A stretch of 5,624 nt of DNA from Christensenella sp. UBA5399 (GCA_002407725.1 DHOD01000068.1:432-6055), one strand, 5' to 3'; shown: positions 1-5,624, counted from the stretch's first letter. Numbers and translations are program-made. The notes: a model not told the origin generated them from the letters alone.

Positions 1-443
1 CGCTGCTTCTGCCCGCCGGATATCTGCGCCGGTTTGGCATTGATAAACTGGCTCATGCCCACCTTGTCCAGATATTTGCGCGCATTTTCCTCTGCCGCAT
101 GCCTATCCCTGCCCAGCACCTTCACCTGCCCTACAACACAATTACCCAGCACGGTCATATTATTGAACAGGTTGAACTGTTGAAACACCATGCCCACCTT
201 GGCGCGGTACTTGGAAAGCGGCACGCTGCCGTCCTGTATGTTGCGTCCGTGGAACAATATCTCGCCGCTGGTCGGCGTCTCCAGCAGATTCATACAGCGC
301 AGCAACGTGGATTTGCCCGATCCGCTGGATCCAATCACACAAACAACCTCTCCCGTATCCACATGAAAATGAATGTCCTTCAGCACTTCCACTTCGCCAA
401 AATCTTTTTTCAAATGGTTTACTTCAATGATATGCTCCGCCAT
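1..443 (-). CDS. Polar amino-acid ABC transporter ATP-binding protein (HisP/GlnQ type), C-terminus cut by window edge
   Basis: This is the cytoplasmic ATPase that powers the amino-acid importer encoded by the two genes upstream. The visible 147 residues begin MAEHIIEVNHLKKDFGEVEVL. Walker A is GSSGSGKS at residues 38-45, the Q-loop is in VFQQFNLF (Q88), and the ABC signature is ISGGQKQR at 141-148, where the window ends. Walker B, the D-loop and the H-loop lie outside. Family members are about 240 residues, so about 60% is present. The ATG at 443 is chosen because a TAGGAGGT ribosome binding site lies 4 bases upstream and overlaps the permease stop codon. The signature reads I-S-G-G-Q-K-Q-R where LSGGQQQR is usual, and the MTVLEN segment reads MTVLGN; both look like tolerated variants. 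The polar amino-acid class is clear from the neighbours, but the exact substrate is not. Confidence 0.95.
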   Translation of the reverse strand, partial: MAEHIIEVNHLKKDFGEVEVLKDIHFHVDTGEVVCVIGSSGSGKSTLLRCMNLLETPTSGEILFHGRNIQDGSVPLSKYRAKVGMVFQQFNLFNNMTVLGNCVVGQVKVLGRDRHAAEENARKYLDKVGMSQFINAKPAQISGGQKQ

Positions 444-455
444 GCCCACCTCCTA
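444..455 (-). promoter_or_regulatory. Ribosome binding site of the ATPase gene, overlapping the permease stop
   Basis: Read on the minus strand, TAGGAGGT (455-448) contains the TAG stop of the permease and a near-perfect Shine-Dalgarno, 4 bases before the ATG at 443. A ribosome ending on the permease would sit on the next initiation site, which suggests coupled translation of the two subunits. Confidence 0.8.
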
Positions 456-1208
456 CAGCGCGCGCCGCTGCAACTCGTCTTTGATCACAAACGAGGCCGG
501 CCCGTCCATCTTCTTTTCCAGTGCCATCAATATCCGCGTAATCACAAACGTCATGGCAAAGTATATGATACATGTGATCAGGTATGCGGGGAAATACTGG
601 AAATACGTGCCCGCCGCCGATTTTGTCTGGAAGAAAAGCTCCGGCACCGAGATGATAGAAAGCACTGCGCTATCCTTGATATTGATAACAAATTCGTTGC
701 CGATTGCCGGCATGATGTTGCGGATCGCCTGTGGCAGCACCACACTGGTCATTGTCTGCCAGTGTGTCATGCCGAGCGACTGCGCGCCTTCTGTCTGGCC
801 CTTGTCCACCGATATAATGCCCCCGCGCACAATCTCCGCCATATACGCGCCCGTATTGATGGAGATGGTCACAAGGCCCGCCGTCAGCGCCGGCATATCG
901 ATGTTGATGTACATGGTCCCGTAATAGATCAGCGCGGCCTGCACAATCATAGGCGTTGCGCGAAACACCTCTATATAGGCCACCAGCACGCCCTGTACAA
1001 TTTTCATCAAGATCTTTTTGATCCACGGATCCTTCTTGTCAACGCGCACAGTACGCACGATGCCCGCCAAAAGCCCGATCAAAAAACCGATCACCGTCCC
1101 GACGACGGCAAGCAGCAGCGTCGTCCCCGCGCCTTTAAGGAAAAGATCCCCGTATTCCTGAAATAAAAAACCGACCCAACCGAAAAACGTAGTAGGCATT
1201 TCTGTCAT
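453..1208 (-). CDS. Polar amino-acid ABC transporter permease (HisM/GlnP type)
   Basis: This 251-residue integral membrane subunit would form the substrate channel, probably as a homodimer because only one permease gene is present. A hydrophobic segment at about 27-50 (GTTLLLAVVGTVIGFLIGLLAG) is the conserved first helix of this family. It is followed by YIEVFRATPMIVQA (78-91), which matches the usual FRGTPLLVQ motif. The EAA loop that contacts the ATPase is seen around EGAQSLGM (140-147), followed by LPQAIRNIMPAIGNEF. More hydrophobic segments lie at about 107-127, 180-195 and 206-230. The length is slightly above the usual 215-240 because of a charged stretch (VRVDKKDPWIKK, 54-65). The ATG at 1208 has AGGGG 7 bases upstream; the ATG at residue 4 has no such site. 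It lies 52 bases after the binding-protein gene and 9 bases before the ATPase gene. Confidence 0.95.
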   Translation of the reverse strand: MTEMPTTFFGWVGFLFQEYGDLFLKGAGTTLLLAVVGTVIGFLIGLLAGIVRTVRVDKKDPWIKKILMKIVQGVLVAYIEVFRATPMIVQAALIYYGTMYINIDMPALTAGLVTISINTGAYMAEIVRGGIISVDKGQTEGAQSLGMTHWQTMTSVVLPQAIRNIMPAIGNEFVINIKDSAVLSIISVPELFFQTKSAAGTYFQYFPAYLITCIIYFAMTFVITRILMALEKKMDGPASFVIKDELQRRAL

Positions 1209-1215
1209 AGCGTAA

Positions 1216-1220
1216 CCCCT
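1216..1220 (-). promoter_or_regulatory. Ribosome binding site of the permease gene
   Basis: AGGGG on the minus strand lies 7 bases before the ATG at 1208. It is a weaker Shine-Dalgarno than those of the flanking transporter genes. It supports the first ATG over the one three codons later. Confidence 0.55.
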
Positions 1221-1224
1221 ATCC

Positions 1225-1245
1225 GCCGCCTGCTACACAGGCGGC
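1225..1245 (-). promoter_or_regulatory. Intra-operon stem-loop between binding protein and permease
   Basis: On the minus-strand transcript, GCCGCCTG is followed by a 5-base loop (tgtag) and CAGGCGGC, giving a perfect 8-bp, GC-rich stem. It sits 15 bases after the binding-protein stop and 4 bases before the permease ribosome binding site. No run of U follows, so it does not look like a normal intrinsic terminator. In several binding-protein transporter operons a hairpin at this position protects the upstream mRNA or reduces downstream expression, so that the binding protein exceeds the membrane subunits. That role is inferred here from position only. Confidence 0.55.
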
Positions 1246-1260
1246 ACACCATTGTTTGCC

Positions 1261-2082
1261 CTATTCCGTCACAATCGGCTGGTCTTCCACAGCCTTCTGC
1301 ATAATGGCCTCGCGTTCATCCTGCGGGATACCCGCAATAATTTCGTTGATCTTGTCAATGTCATCGCTGCCTTTGGGAAGCGCAACCGCAATGGCCGCGT
1401 CCTCCGCCGAAACCTCGAATCCCTGCCCCGACGGGAACTCTACAAAAGCAAGATCCGGGTTTGACGCCACCGCAGATACCGCACCCGGCTTCTCCGACAC
1501 ATACCCGTCAATTTTGCCCGATTGCAGGGCGACGATCATCGCGGGGAATGTCTCCATTGCCGTTTCCTTGACCACACCGGGAATCTGGTCGATCAAATCA
1601 TAATGCAATGTATTGAGCTGGCCCGTGATGGTTGCGCCCGAGAAATCCGCAAGCGACGTCGCACCCGCATACGGCCCGTCCGCCTTCACAACAATCACGT
1701 GCACCGATTCATAATACGGCTCCGAAAAATCCACTGCCGATTTGCGCTCCTCTGTGGGCGACATGCCCGCAATAACCGCGTCGATCTTGCCTGTCGTCAC
1801 TGCCGGAATCAACCCGTCCCACTCGGTCTTAACAATCACCAGCTCCTTACCAAGCCCCTCGGCAATGCGCTTTGCAATTTCCACATCATAGCCGCCCGCA
1901 TAACCGCCACCCGGTATCGGAACCGTGTCTTCGCCCTCGCTTGTCTGCGTCCAGTTGAACGGCGCATAGTTGCACTCCAGCCCCACCTTGAACTCGCCGC
2001 TGCCACCGCCCGATGAGCAGCCCGCCAGCATCAGCGCGCCCACCAACACAACCGCAACCAATATAAATACAAATTTTTTCAC
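1261..2082 (-). CDS. Amino-acid ABC transporter substrate-binding lipoprotein (SBP_bac_3 family)
   Basis: This 273-residue extracellular lipoprotein captures a polar amino acid for the adjacent permease. The N-terminus MKKFVFILVAVVLVGALMLAGC is a lipoprotein signal peptide with lipobox LAGC. Cys22 is the expected lipid-modified residue, followed by a Ser/Gly linker. The mature domain shows the family pattern: VGLECNYAPFNW (33-44), GYDVEIAKRIAEGLG (64-78), then AGMSPTEERKSAVDFSEPYY (105-124), where R113 matches the arginine that binds the ligand carboxylate in this family. IDGYVSEKPGA (191-201) covers the usual amino-group-binding Asp region, with E197 at about that position. The start is GTG, preceded by AGGAGGG at 7 bases and followed directly by the signal peptide. 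A Gly-rich insert (SEGEDTVPIPGGGYAG, 48-63) lies before GYDVE. The substrate is not determined; basic or polar amino acids and cystine are all possible. Confidence 0.95.
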   Translation of the reverse strand: MKKFVFILVAVVLVGALMLAGCSSGGGSGEFKVGLECNYAPFNWTQTSEGEDTVPIPGGGYAGGYDVEIAKRIAEGLGKELVIVKTEWDGLIPAVTTGKIDAVIAGMSPTEERKSAVDFSEPYYESVHVIVVKADGPYAGATSLADFSGATITGQLNTLHYDLIDQIPGVVKETAMETFPAMIVALQSGKIDGYVSEKPGAVSAVASNPDLAFVEFPSGQGFEVSAEDAAIAVALPKGSDDIDKINEIIAGIPQDEREAIMQKAVEDQPIVTE

Positions 2083-2089
2083 TAAAATA

Positions 2090-2096
2090 CCCTCCT
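2090..2096 (-). promoter_or_regulatory. Ribosome binding site deciding a GTG start for the binding protein
   Basis: AGGAGGG on the minus strand lies 7 bases upstream of GTG (2082-2080). No in-frame ATG gives a complete signal peptide, so this site fixes the non-ATG start. Confidence 0.85.
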
Positions 2097-2115
2097 GACC
2101 CGTTCTTGTTCATAA

Positions 2116-2130
2116 AATTCTTTAAGAAAT
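2116..2130 (-). promoter_or_regulatory. Candidate operator palindrome in the transporter leader
   Basis: TTCTT-T-AAGAA (2118-2128) is a perfect 5-bp inverted repeat with a one-base centre, in the predicted 5' leader of the transporter just after the predicted transcription start. Read on the minus strand, the surrounding 15 bases match 10 of 15 positions of the CodY consensus AATTTTCWGAAAATT. That is a weak match in an AT-rich stretch, so a regulator is only suggested. Confidence 0.25.
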
Positions 2131-2142
2131 ATTGTTGGTGCC

Positions 2143-2172
2143 ATTTTCTCATGTTTGTATATCCCCCGTCAA
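2143..2172 (-). promoter_or_regulatory. Candidate sigma-A promoter of the transporter operon
   Basis: On the minus strand TTGACG (2172-2167, 5/6 match to the -35) is followed after 18 bases by GAAAAT (2148-2143, 4/6 match to the -10). This gives a start near 2136 and a leader of about 54 bases. The -10 is poor, so the position is tentative. It is the best minus-strand pair I found in the gap. Confidence 0.4.
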
Positions 2173-2248
2173 GAGCATTGCATCATTTCACTTGCTTGTG
2201 CACGATTATTAATATTCCCTTAAGCTATGTGATTTTTTGACAAAACGA

Positions 2249-2277
2249 CTGACATGGATGCCATCCTGTGGTAAAAT
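2249..2277 (+). promoter_or_regulatory. Sigma-A promoter of the polA operon, with extended -10
   Basis: CTGACA (2249-2254, 5/6) and TAAAAT (2272-2277, 5/6) are separated by exactly 17 bases. A TG at 2269-2270 gives the extended -10 form TGnTAAAAT. The predicted start is near 2284, leaving a leader of about 29 bases before the polA ATG. A perfect inverted repeat, GGATG-C-CATCC (2256-2266), fills most of the spacer and could be an operator or chance. A second -35-like TTGACA sits 12 bases upstream (2237-2242) but has no partner -10 at normal spacing. Confidence 0.7.
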
Positions 2278-2300
2278 GGAACATGTAATTTTGTGCTCTG

Positions 2301-2306
2301 AAGGAG
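2301..2306 (+). promoter_or_regulatory. Ribosome binding site of polA
   Basis: AAGGAG lies 6 bases before the ATG at 2313 and supports that start. The N-terminus beginning MPDILLALDGNSLMHRA then aligns with normal DNA polymerase I starts. Confidence 0.85.
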
Positions 2307-2312
2307 ATTTTT

Positions 2313-4826
2313 ATGCCCGATATTTTATTGGCACTGGACGGAAACAGCCTGATGCACAGGGCGTATTGGGCGCTGCCGCAGATGAGCAGCGCAAACGGCA
2401 CGCCCACCAACGCAGTCTATGGTTTTTTTACCATGCTATTCCGCATTGTGGACGAATACCGCCCCACCCATATTGCCGTGGCTTTTGATATGAAGGAAAA
2501 AACATTCCGGCACAGCCAATACGCGGAATATAAGGCCGGCAGGCGCAAAACGCCCGACGACCTCAACGAGCAATTTGTTGTGATCAAGGATGCGCTCGAC
2601 ATTGTAGGCATCAAATACCTGGAGTGCGAAGGTTACGAAGCGGACGACATCATCGGCACGCTTGCCGCGGGGACGGATGTGCATACTTACATCTTCACCG
2701 GCGACCGTGACGAGCTGCAGCTTATTTCCGACTCCACATCCGTCGTGCTCACCAAAAAAGGCGTGACGGAAACAAAGCTGATGACCCCGCAATCGCTTTT
2801 GGACGAGCTGGGCCTCACGCCCGCGCAAATCACGGACCTCAAGGGATTGATGGGCGATGCGTCCGACAACATTCCCGGCGTCGCGGGTGTCGGCGAGAAA
2901 ACAGCGCTCAAATTGTTGGCCGAGTACCACACCGTCGAGAATTTATATGAAAACATAGATGCGCTACCCAAAAACAAACTGCGCGAAAAGTTGGAGAACA
3001 GCAAGGACTCCGCCTTCATGTCCAAGCAGCTTGCGACCATTGTGCTGGACGTGCCTGTGCGCGAGACCATGGACGACCTTGCCTTTCATGGGTTTGACAA
3101 ATCATCGATGGAGGCCATGTGCAGGAAATACGGCTTCCGTAATTTTATGAAACGTTTTGACATGGATATCCAGGACACGCCCGTCAAAGAGGTCGATCGT
3201 AAAAAGCTGGCGCCGGATGAACTGGTTATTTTTGAGGACGCGGCGGAATTTGCTTTTATACTGGACGGCGAAGGCTTTAAGTTTGCGATTGACGAACAGA
3301 CAGAATACATCCTTCCCCTCAAGCAGACATTGCTTGACGAAGGCTACGACCTGACAGAGATTATCGCGGCAGTGCGCCCATACTTTCATGACCGCAGGGT
3401 GATTGCGCATGACGTCAAAGCATACATGCACCGGCTTTCCCCGTACGATATTGCCATTACAGATTATTTTGATGTTATGGTGGCCGATTGGGTGCTTTCC
3501 CCCTCCCACTCCAAATACGACCTGGAAAGCATTATGAAACGCGGCGACATGGACGTATCCGCCTGCGGGATGTACGAGCTGGCCGGGCAGCAGACCGGCA
3601 GCATCGAGGAAAACGAACTGGAATATATCCTGTACGATATGGAACTGCCGTTGATCAAGGTGCTGTATACAATGGAGTCGTACGGTTTTTACGTGAGCCG
3701 CGACGACCTGGTGGAGCTGGGCAAAAAGTACGACTTGCAAATAGCGGACCTCACCCGGCGCATCCACTCCCTTGCAGGCAGCGAATTTAACATCAGCTCC
3801 ACAAAGCAGTTGGCCGAGGTGCTTTTTGAACGCCTCCAGCTGCCTGTCATCAAGAAAACAAAAACGGGCTACTCCACCGATATCGAGGTGCTGGAGAAGC
3901 TGGAAAACAAACACCCGATCATCGGCCTGATCATGGAATACCGCATGTTGACCAAGCTGAAAGGCACATACGTCGACGGCCTTGTTTCGCTGATCAAGGA
4001 CGGGTATATCCATACAACATTTTTGCAAACCGGCACCACAACGGGGCGGCTGTCCAGCACCGAACCCAATCTGCAAAACATCCCTATCCGCTCGTCCATG
4101 TCCAACGACATCCGTCGGGCTTTTCACGCGCCGGAGGGGTTCACTATTGTATCGGCTGACTATTCGCAGATCGAGCTGCGCATACTGGCCCACATGGCGG
4201 ACGATGAAAACATGAAGCGCGCCTTCAAAAATGGGGAGGATATCCACGCCCGCACCGCTGCCGAGATACTCGATAAGGATATTGAAGATGTGACCAAGGA
4301 AGAGCGCTCCCACGCCAAGGCTGTCAACTTTGGTATCGTATACGGCATCAGCGACTTTGGCCTTGCGCGGGGCACCGGCATGAGCCGTAAACGCGCGGGC
4401 GAATATATACAAAAGTATTTTCGCGAATTTACAGGCGTGCGCAAATACATGGACGATATCATTGCGTCTGCGCGCGACCAGGGGTATGTGCGCACAATGT
4501 TTGGGCGCATCCGTTACCTCCCCGAGCTTTCGTCCGGCAACTATAACATCCGTTCCGCGGGCGAGCGCTTTGCGCTCAACACGCCCATCCAGGGCACAGC
4601 GGCGGACATCATGAAAATAGCCATGAACCGCACCGCAAAAAAGCTGGAAGGCACGGCCTCCCGGCTGGTGCTTCAGATACACGATGAATTGATTGTTTAT
4701 GCAGCAAAAGGAGAAGAGGACACTGTCAAGGATATCTTGCGGGATTGCATGTCCGGCGCCGCCGAATTGAGCGTGCCGTTGGTTGTTGACGTCGCATCCG
4801 GCAAAACATGGTTGGAGGCCAAATGA
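2313..4826 (+). CDS. polA: DNA polymerase I
   Basis: This 837-residue cytoplasmic repair polymerase removes RNA primers and fills gaps during Okazaki-fragment maturation and excision repair. The N-terminal 5' nuclease (about 1-285) keeps its acidic metal ligands: D9 in LALDGNS, D59 in AFDMK, EADD (109-112), GDRDE (130-134) and GDASDNIPG (181-189), leading into the helix-hairpin GVGEKTA. The middle domain (about 300-445) has the remnant 3'-5' exonuclease fold, but I cannot find the DxE, NLKYD or YxxxD motifs, so proofreading is probably lost, as in Bacillus and Taq enzymes. The polymerase domain is intact: TGRLSSTEPNLQNIP (577-591), motif A DYSQIELR (catalytic D616), motif B R665, K669, F673 and Y677, and motif C QIHDE (D791). 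Phe673 is at the position equivalent to E. coli F762, which disfavours dideoxynucleotides. The length is near Taq (832) and below B. subtilis (880) and E. coli (928). Its TGA stop overlaps the coaE ATG. Confidence 0.99.
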   Translation: MPDILLALDGNSLMHRAYWALPQMSSANGTPTNAVYGFFTMLFRIVDEYRPTHIAVAFDMKEKTFRHSQYAEYKAGRRKTPDDLNEQFVVIKDALDIVGIKYLECEGYEADDIIGTLAAGTDVHTYIFTGDRDELQLISDSTSVVLTKKGVTETKLMTPQSLLDELGLTPAQITDLKGLMGDASDNIPGVAGVGEKTALKLLAEYHTVENLYENIDALPKNKLREKLENSKDSAFMSKQLATIVLDVPVRETMDDLAFHGFDKSSMEAMCRKYGFRNFMKRFDMDIQDTPVKEVDRKKLAPDELVIFEDAAEFAFILDGEGFKFAIDEQTEYILPLKQTLLDEGYDLTEIIAAVRPYFHDRRVIAHDVKAYMHRLSPYDIAITDYFDVMVADWVLSPSHSKYDLESIMKRGDMDVSACGMYELAGQQTGSIEENELEYILYDMELPLIKVLYTMESYGFYVSRDDLVELGKKYDLQIADLTRRIHSLAGSEFNISSTKQLAEVLFERLQLPVIKKTKTGYSTDIEVLEKLENKHPIIGLIMEYRMLTKLKGTYVDGLVSLIKDGYIHTTFLQTGTTTGRLSSTEPNLQNIPIRSSMSNDIRRAFHAPEGFTIVSADYSQIELRILAHMADDENMKRAFKNGEDIHARTAAEILDKDIEDVTKEERSHAKAVNFGIVYGISDFGLARGTGMSRKRAGEYIQKYFREFTGVRKYMDDIIASARDQGYVRTMFGRIRYLPELSSGNYNIRSAGERFALNTPIQGTAADIMKIAMNRTAKKLEGTASRLVLQIHDELIVYAAKGEEDTVKDILRDCMSGAAELSVPLVVDVASGKTWLEAK
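4814..4818 (+). promoter_or_regulatory. Ribosome binding site of coaE, inside the polA end
   Basis: GGAGG lies 4 bases before the ATG at 4823, within the last codons of polA. An in-frame ATG at 4808 has no Shine-Dalgarno and would add five residues ahead of the conserved N-terminus, so 4823 is preferred. Confidence 0.75.
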
Positions 4827-5407
4827 ACAAGAACAGGATTATTGGGTTAATGGGCTCGAGCGGATCGGGCAAAAGCACTGTAGCAAAATACCTGCAGGAC
4901 AAAGGTGCGCTCATTATTGATGCGGATGAAGTATCACACCGGATTTGCGAATCGGGACAACCCGGGCTTGCCGCAGTCAAGGAGCGCTTCGACCCGTATT
5001 TTTTTAACGATGACGGGTCGCTCAACCGGCGGCGGTTGGGGCGCGTCGTTTTTGCCGACAAAAAGGAGCTGCGCAAGCTGGAAGATGTGCTGCACCCGCT
5101 CATCATCAAGCAGGTCCGGGAAGAGCTGGACAACGCGCAGGCCGACCTGATCATACTGGACTGCGCCCTGCTTGTGCGGACAGGCCTGATCCATATGGTG
5201 GACGAGTCCTGGCTTGTCAAGGCGGATACCGATACCAAAATCAACCGCATCTGCGGCCGCGACGGCATACCGCTTGACCAGGCATTAAACCGCCTGCGCA
5301 ACCAGGCGTCGGACGATTTCCTTATGCAGCACGCAGACAAGATCATCGTCAACGACGGCACTTTGGAAATGCTTCTTGAACAAGTCGAGGACTTCCTGCA
5401 TGAGTAA
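4823..5407 (+). CDS. coaE: Dephospho-CoA kinase
   Basis: This 194-residue P-loop kinase performs the last step of coenzyme A synthesis, phosphorylating the ribose 3'-hydroxyl of dephospho-CoA with ATP in the cytoplasm. The P-loop is GSSGSGKST (11-19). LIIDADEVSHRI (30-41) matches the family's VIDAD segment. DGSLNRRRLGRVVFADKKELRKLEDVLHPLI (64-94) is highly diagnostic of CoaE. RICGRDG (142-148) covers the lid arginines, and ADKIIVNDG (171-179) matches the ADxVIDNxG near the C-terminus. The length fits the family (about 195-205). Oddities: the P-loop has GSSGSGKS where GGIGSGKS is usual; the PLLFE motif reads ALLVR (115-119), losing Pro and Glu; and the usual Arg before ADxVI is Gln169. It overlaps polA by 4 bases (ATGA) and the next gene by 8, so it is probably translated by coupling. 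The kinase family is certain; the substitutions leave slight doubt about full activity. Confidence 0.95.
   Translation: MNKNRIIGLMGSSGSGKSTVAKYLQDKGALIIDADEVSHRICESGQPGLAAVKERFDPYFFNDDGSLNRRRLGRVVFADKKELRKLEDVLHPLIIKQVREELDNAQADLIILDCALLVRTGLIHMVDESWLVKADTDTKINRICGRDGIPLDQALNRLRNQASDDFLMQHADKIIVNDGTLEMLLEQVEDFLHE
5387..5390 (+). promoter_or_regulatory. Ribosome binding site of the transglycosylase gene, inside coaE
   Basis: GAGG lies 9 bases before the ATG at 5400, within the coaE coding sequence. It is short, so initiation may depend partly on ribosomes finishing coaE 8 bases further on. Confidence 0.45.
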
Positions 5408-5624
5408 AGGCAGGCAAAACAATAAAGTACGCGGTGCGCTGATCGCCCTGATCATCATTGCGGTCGTGGTCGCCCTTCTGATCGCAGTTGTTTTCTTTGA
5501 TTTCCGGCCCGGCGCCAAACAGTATCCCCTCGAATATACTGCGTTGATTGAAGAATATTCTACAGAATATGGGCTCGACCCTTATTTTGTAAGCGCTGTG
5601 ATATATACAGAGAGCGGATTTGCT
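5400..5624 (+). CDS. Membrane-anchored lytic transglycosylase (SLT family), N-terminal part only
   Basis: Lytic transglycosylases cleave the MurNAc-GlcNAc bond of peptidoglycan to form 1,6-anhydro-MurNAc ends. The window holds the first 75 codons with no stop. Residues 1-12 are basic (MSKGRQNNKVRG), 13-33 form one hydrophobic segment acting as a signal anchor, and the extracellular part starts near 34. YTALIEEYSTEYGLDPYFVSAVIYTESGFA (46-75) matches the start of the SLT domain, where the pattern YGLDPxLVxAVIxxESxF places the catalytic glutamate at E71. The ATG at 5400 overlaps the last 8 bases of coaE and gives a complete positively charged anchor. Having the catalytic domain directly after the anchor suggests a compact enzyme of roughly 190-200 residues, common in clostridia; this length is inference because the gene leaves the window. 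Confidence 0.87.
   Translation, partial: MSKGRQNNKVRGALIALIIIAVVVALLIAVVFFDFRPGAKQYPLEYTALIEEYSTEYGLDPYFVSAVIYTESGFA

Noticed and set aside
99..1166. A 355-codon open frame on the plus strand opposite the ATPase and permease genes
   Set aside because: It crosses two real transporter genes in antisense, and its translation is His/Arg-rich and low in recognisable motifs.
1225..1245. Intrinsic terminator ending the binding-protein transcript
   Set aside because: The stem is strong, but the bases after it on the minus strand (ggataggggtt) contain no U-run, and the permease and ATPase follow as an evident operon without a visible promoter.
2083..2312. Possible riboswitch, T-box or small RNA in the divergent gap
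   Set aside because: Predicted leaders are only about 54 and 29 bases, and no conserved leader-RNA motif or terminator/antiterminator pair is visible.
3102..4682. A 526-codon open frame antisense to polA
   Set aside because: It lies wholly opposite the polymerase catalytic region, its translation is rich in His, Cys and Arg with no recognisable domain, and polA is unquestionably the real gene. A GC-biased third codon position removes stops from the opposite frame.
4808..4822. Earlier in-frame ATG for coaE
   Set aside because: It has no Shine-Dalgarno, while the ATG at 4823 has GGAGG and gives the standard CoaE N-terminus.
4859..4873. A 15-base sequence in coaE repeated in inverted orientation at 312-326 in the ATPase gene
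   Set aside because: Both copies encode the SGSGK part of a P-loop with the same codon choices, so this is convergent motif coding and not a mobile or recombination repeat.
4726..5361. A 211-codon open frame antisense to the polA end and coaE
   Set aside because: Ser/Arg-rich translation without a family signature, opposite the well-supported coaE.

Overview
The window looks like an ordinary chromosomal segment of a low-to-moderate GC Bacillota, most likely a Clostridia-type anaerobe. That assignment is inference. It rests on strong AGGAGG-type ribosome binding sites, a lipoprotein-type (Cys22) solute-binding protein in place of a free periplasmic one, a DNA polymerase I whose 3'-5' exonuclease motifs are not recognisable, and tightly overlapping housekeeping genes (polA-coaE-lytic transglycosylase). 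No mobile element, CRISPR array, RNA gene or phage gene was seen.

Left half (1-2082, minus strand): a polar amino-acid ABC importer operon, transcribed right to left. It starts with a GTG-initiated lipoprotein substrate-binding protein (2082-1261). A HisM/GlnP-type permease follows (1208-453), then a HisP/GlnQ-type ATPase (443 to beyond base 1), which is cut by the window edge inside its ABC signature motif. The 52-base gap between binding protein and permease holds a perfect 8-bp GC-rich stem-loop. The ATPase ribosome binding site overlaps the permease stop codon, which suggests translational coupling. Together the three products would bind an extracellular amino acid at the membrane surface and import it with ATP hydrolysis.

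Middle (2083-2312): a 230-base divergent control region. A near-consensus promoter with an extended -10 faces right into polA. A weaker candidate faces left into the transporter, with an 11-bp palindrome just downstream of its predicted start.

Right half (2313-5624, plus strand): polA (DNA polymerase I, 837 aa), coaE (dephospho-CoA kinase) and the N-terminal 75 residues of a membrane-anchored lytic transglycosylase. The genes overlap by 4 and 8 bases and are very probably co-transcribed. They act in DNA repair and Okazaki-fragment maturation, the last step of coenzyme A synthesis, and peptidoglycan remodelling; nothing in the sequence shows a functional link beyond the shared transcript.

I found no convincing undescribed system. 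The points most worth a second look are the unusual substitutions in the CoaE active-site motifs, the hairpin inside the transporter operon, and the compact, apparently dead proofreading domain of polA.
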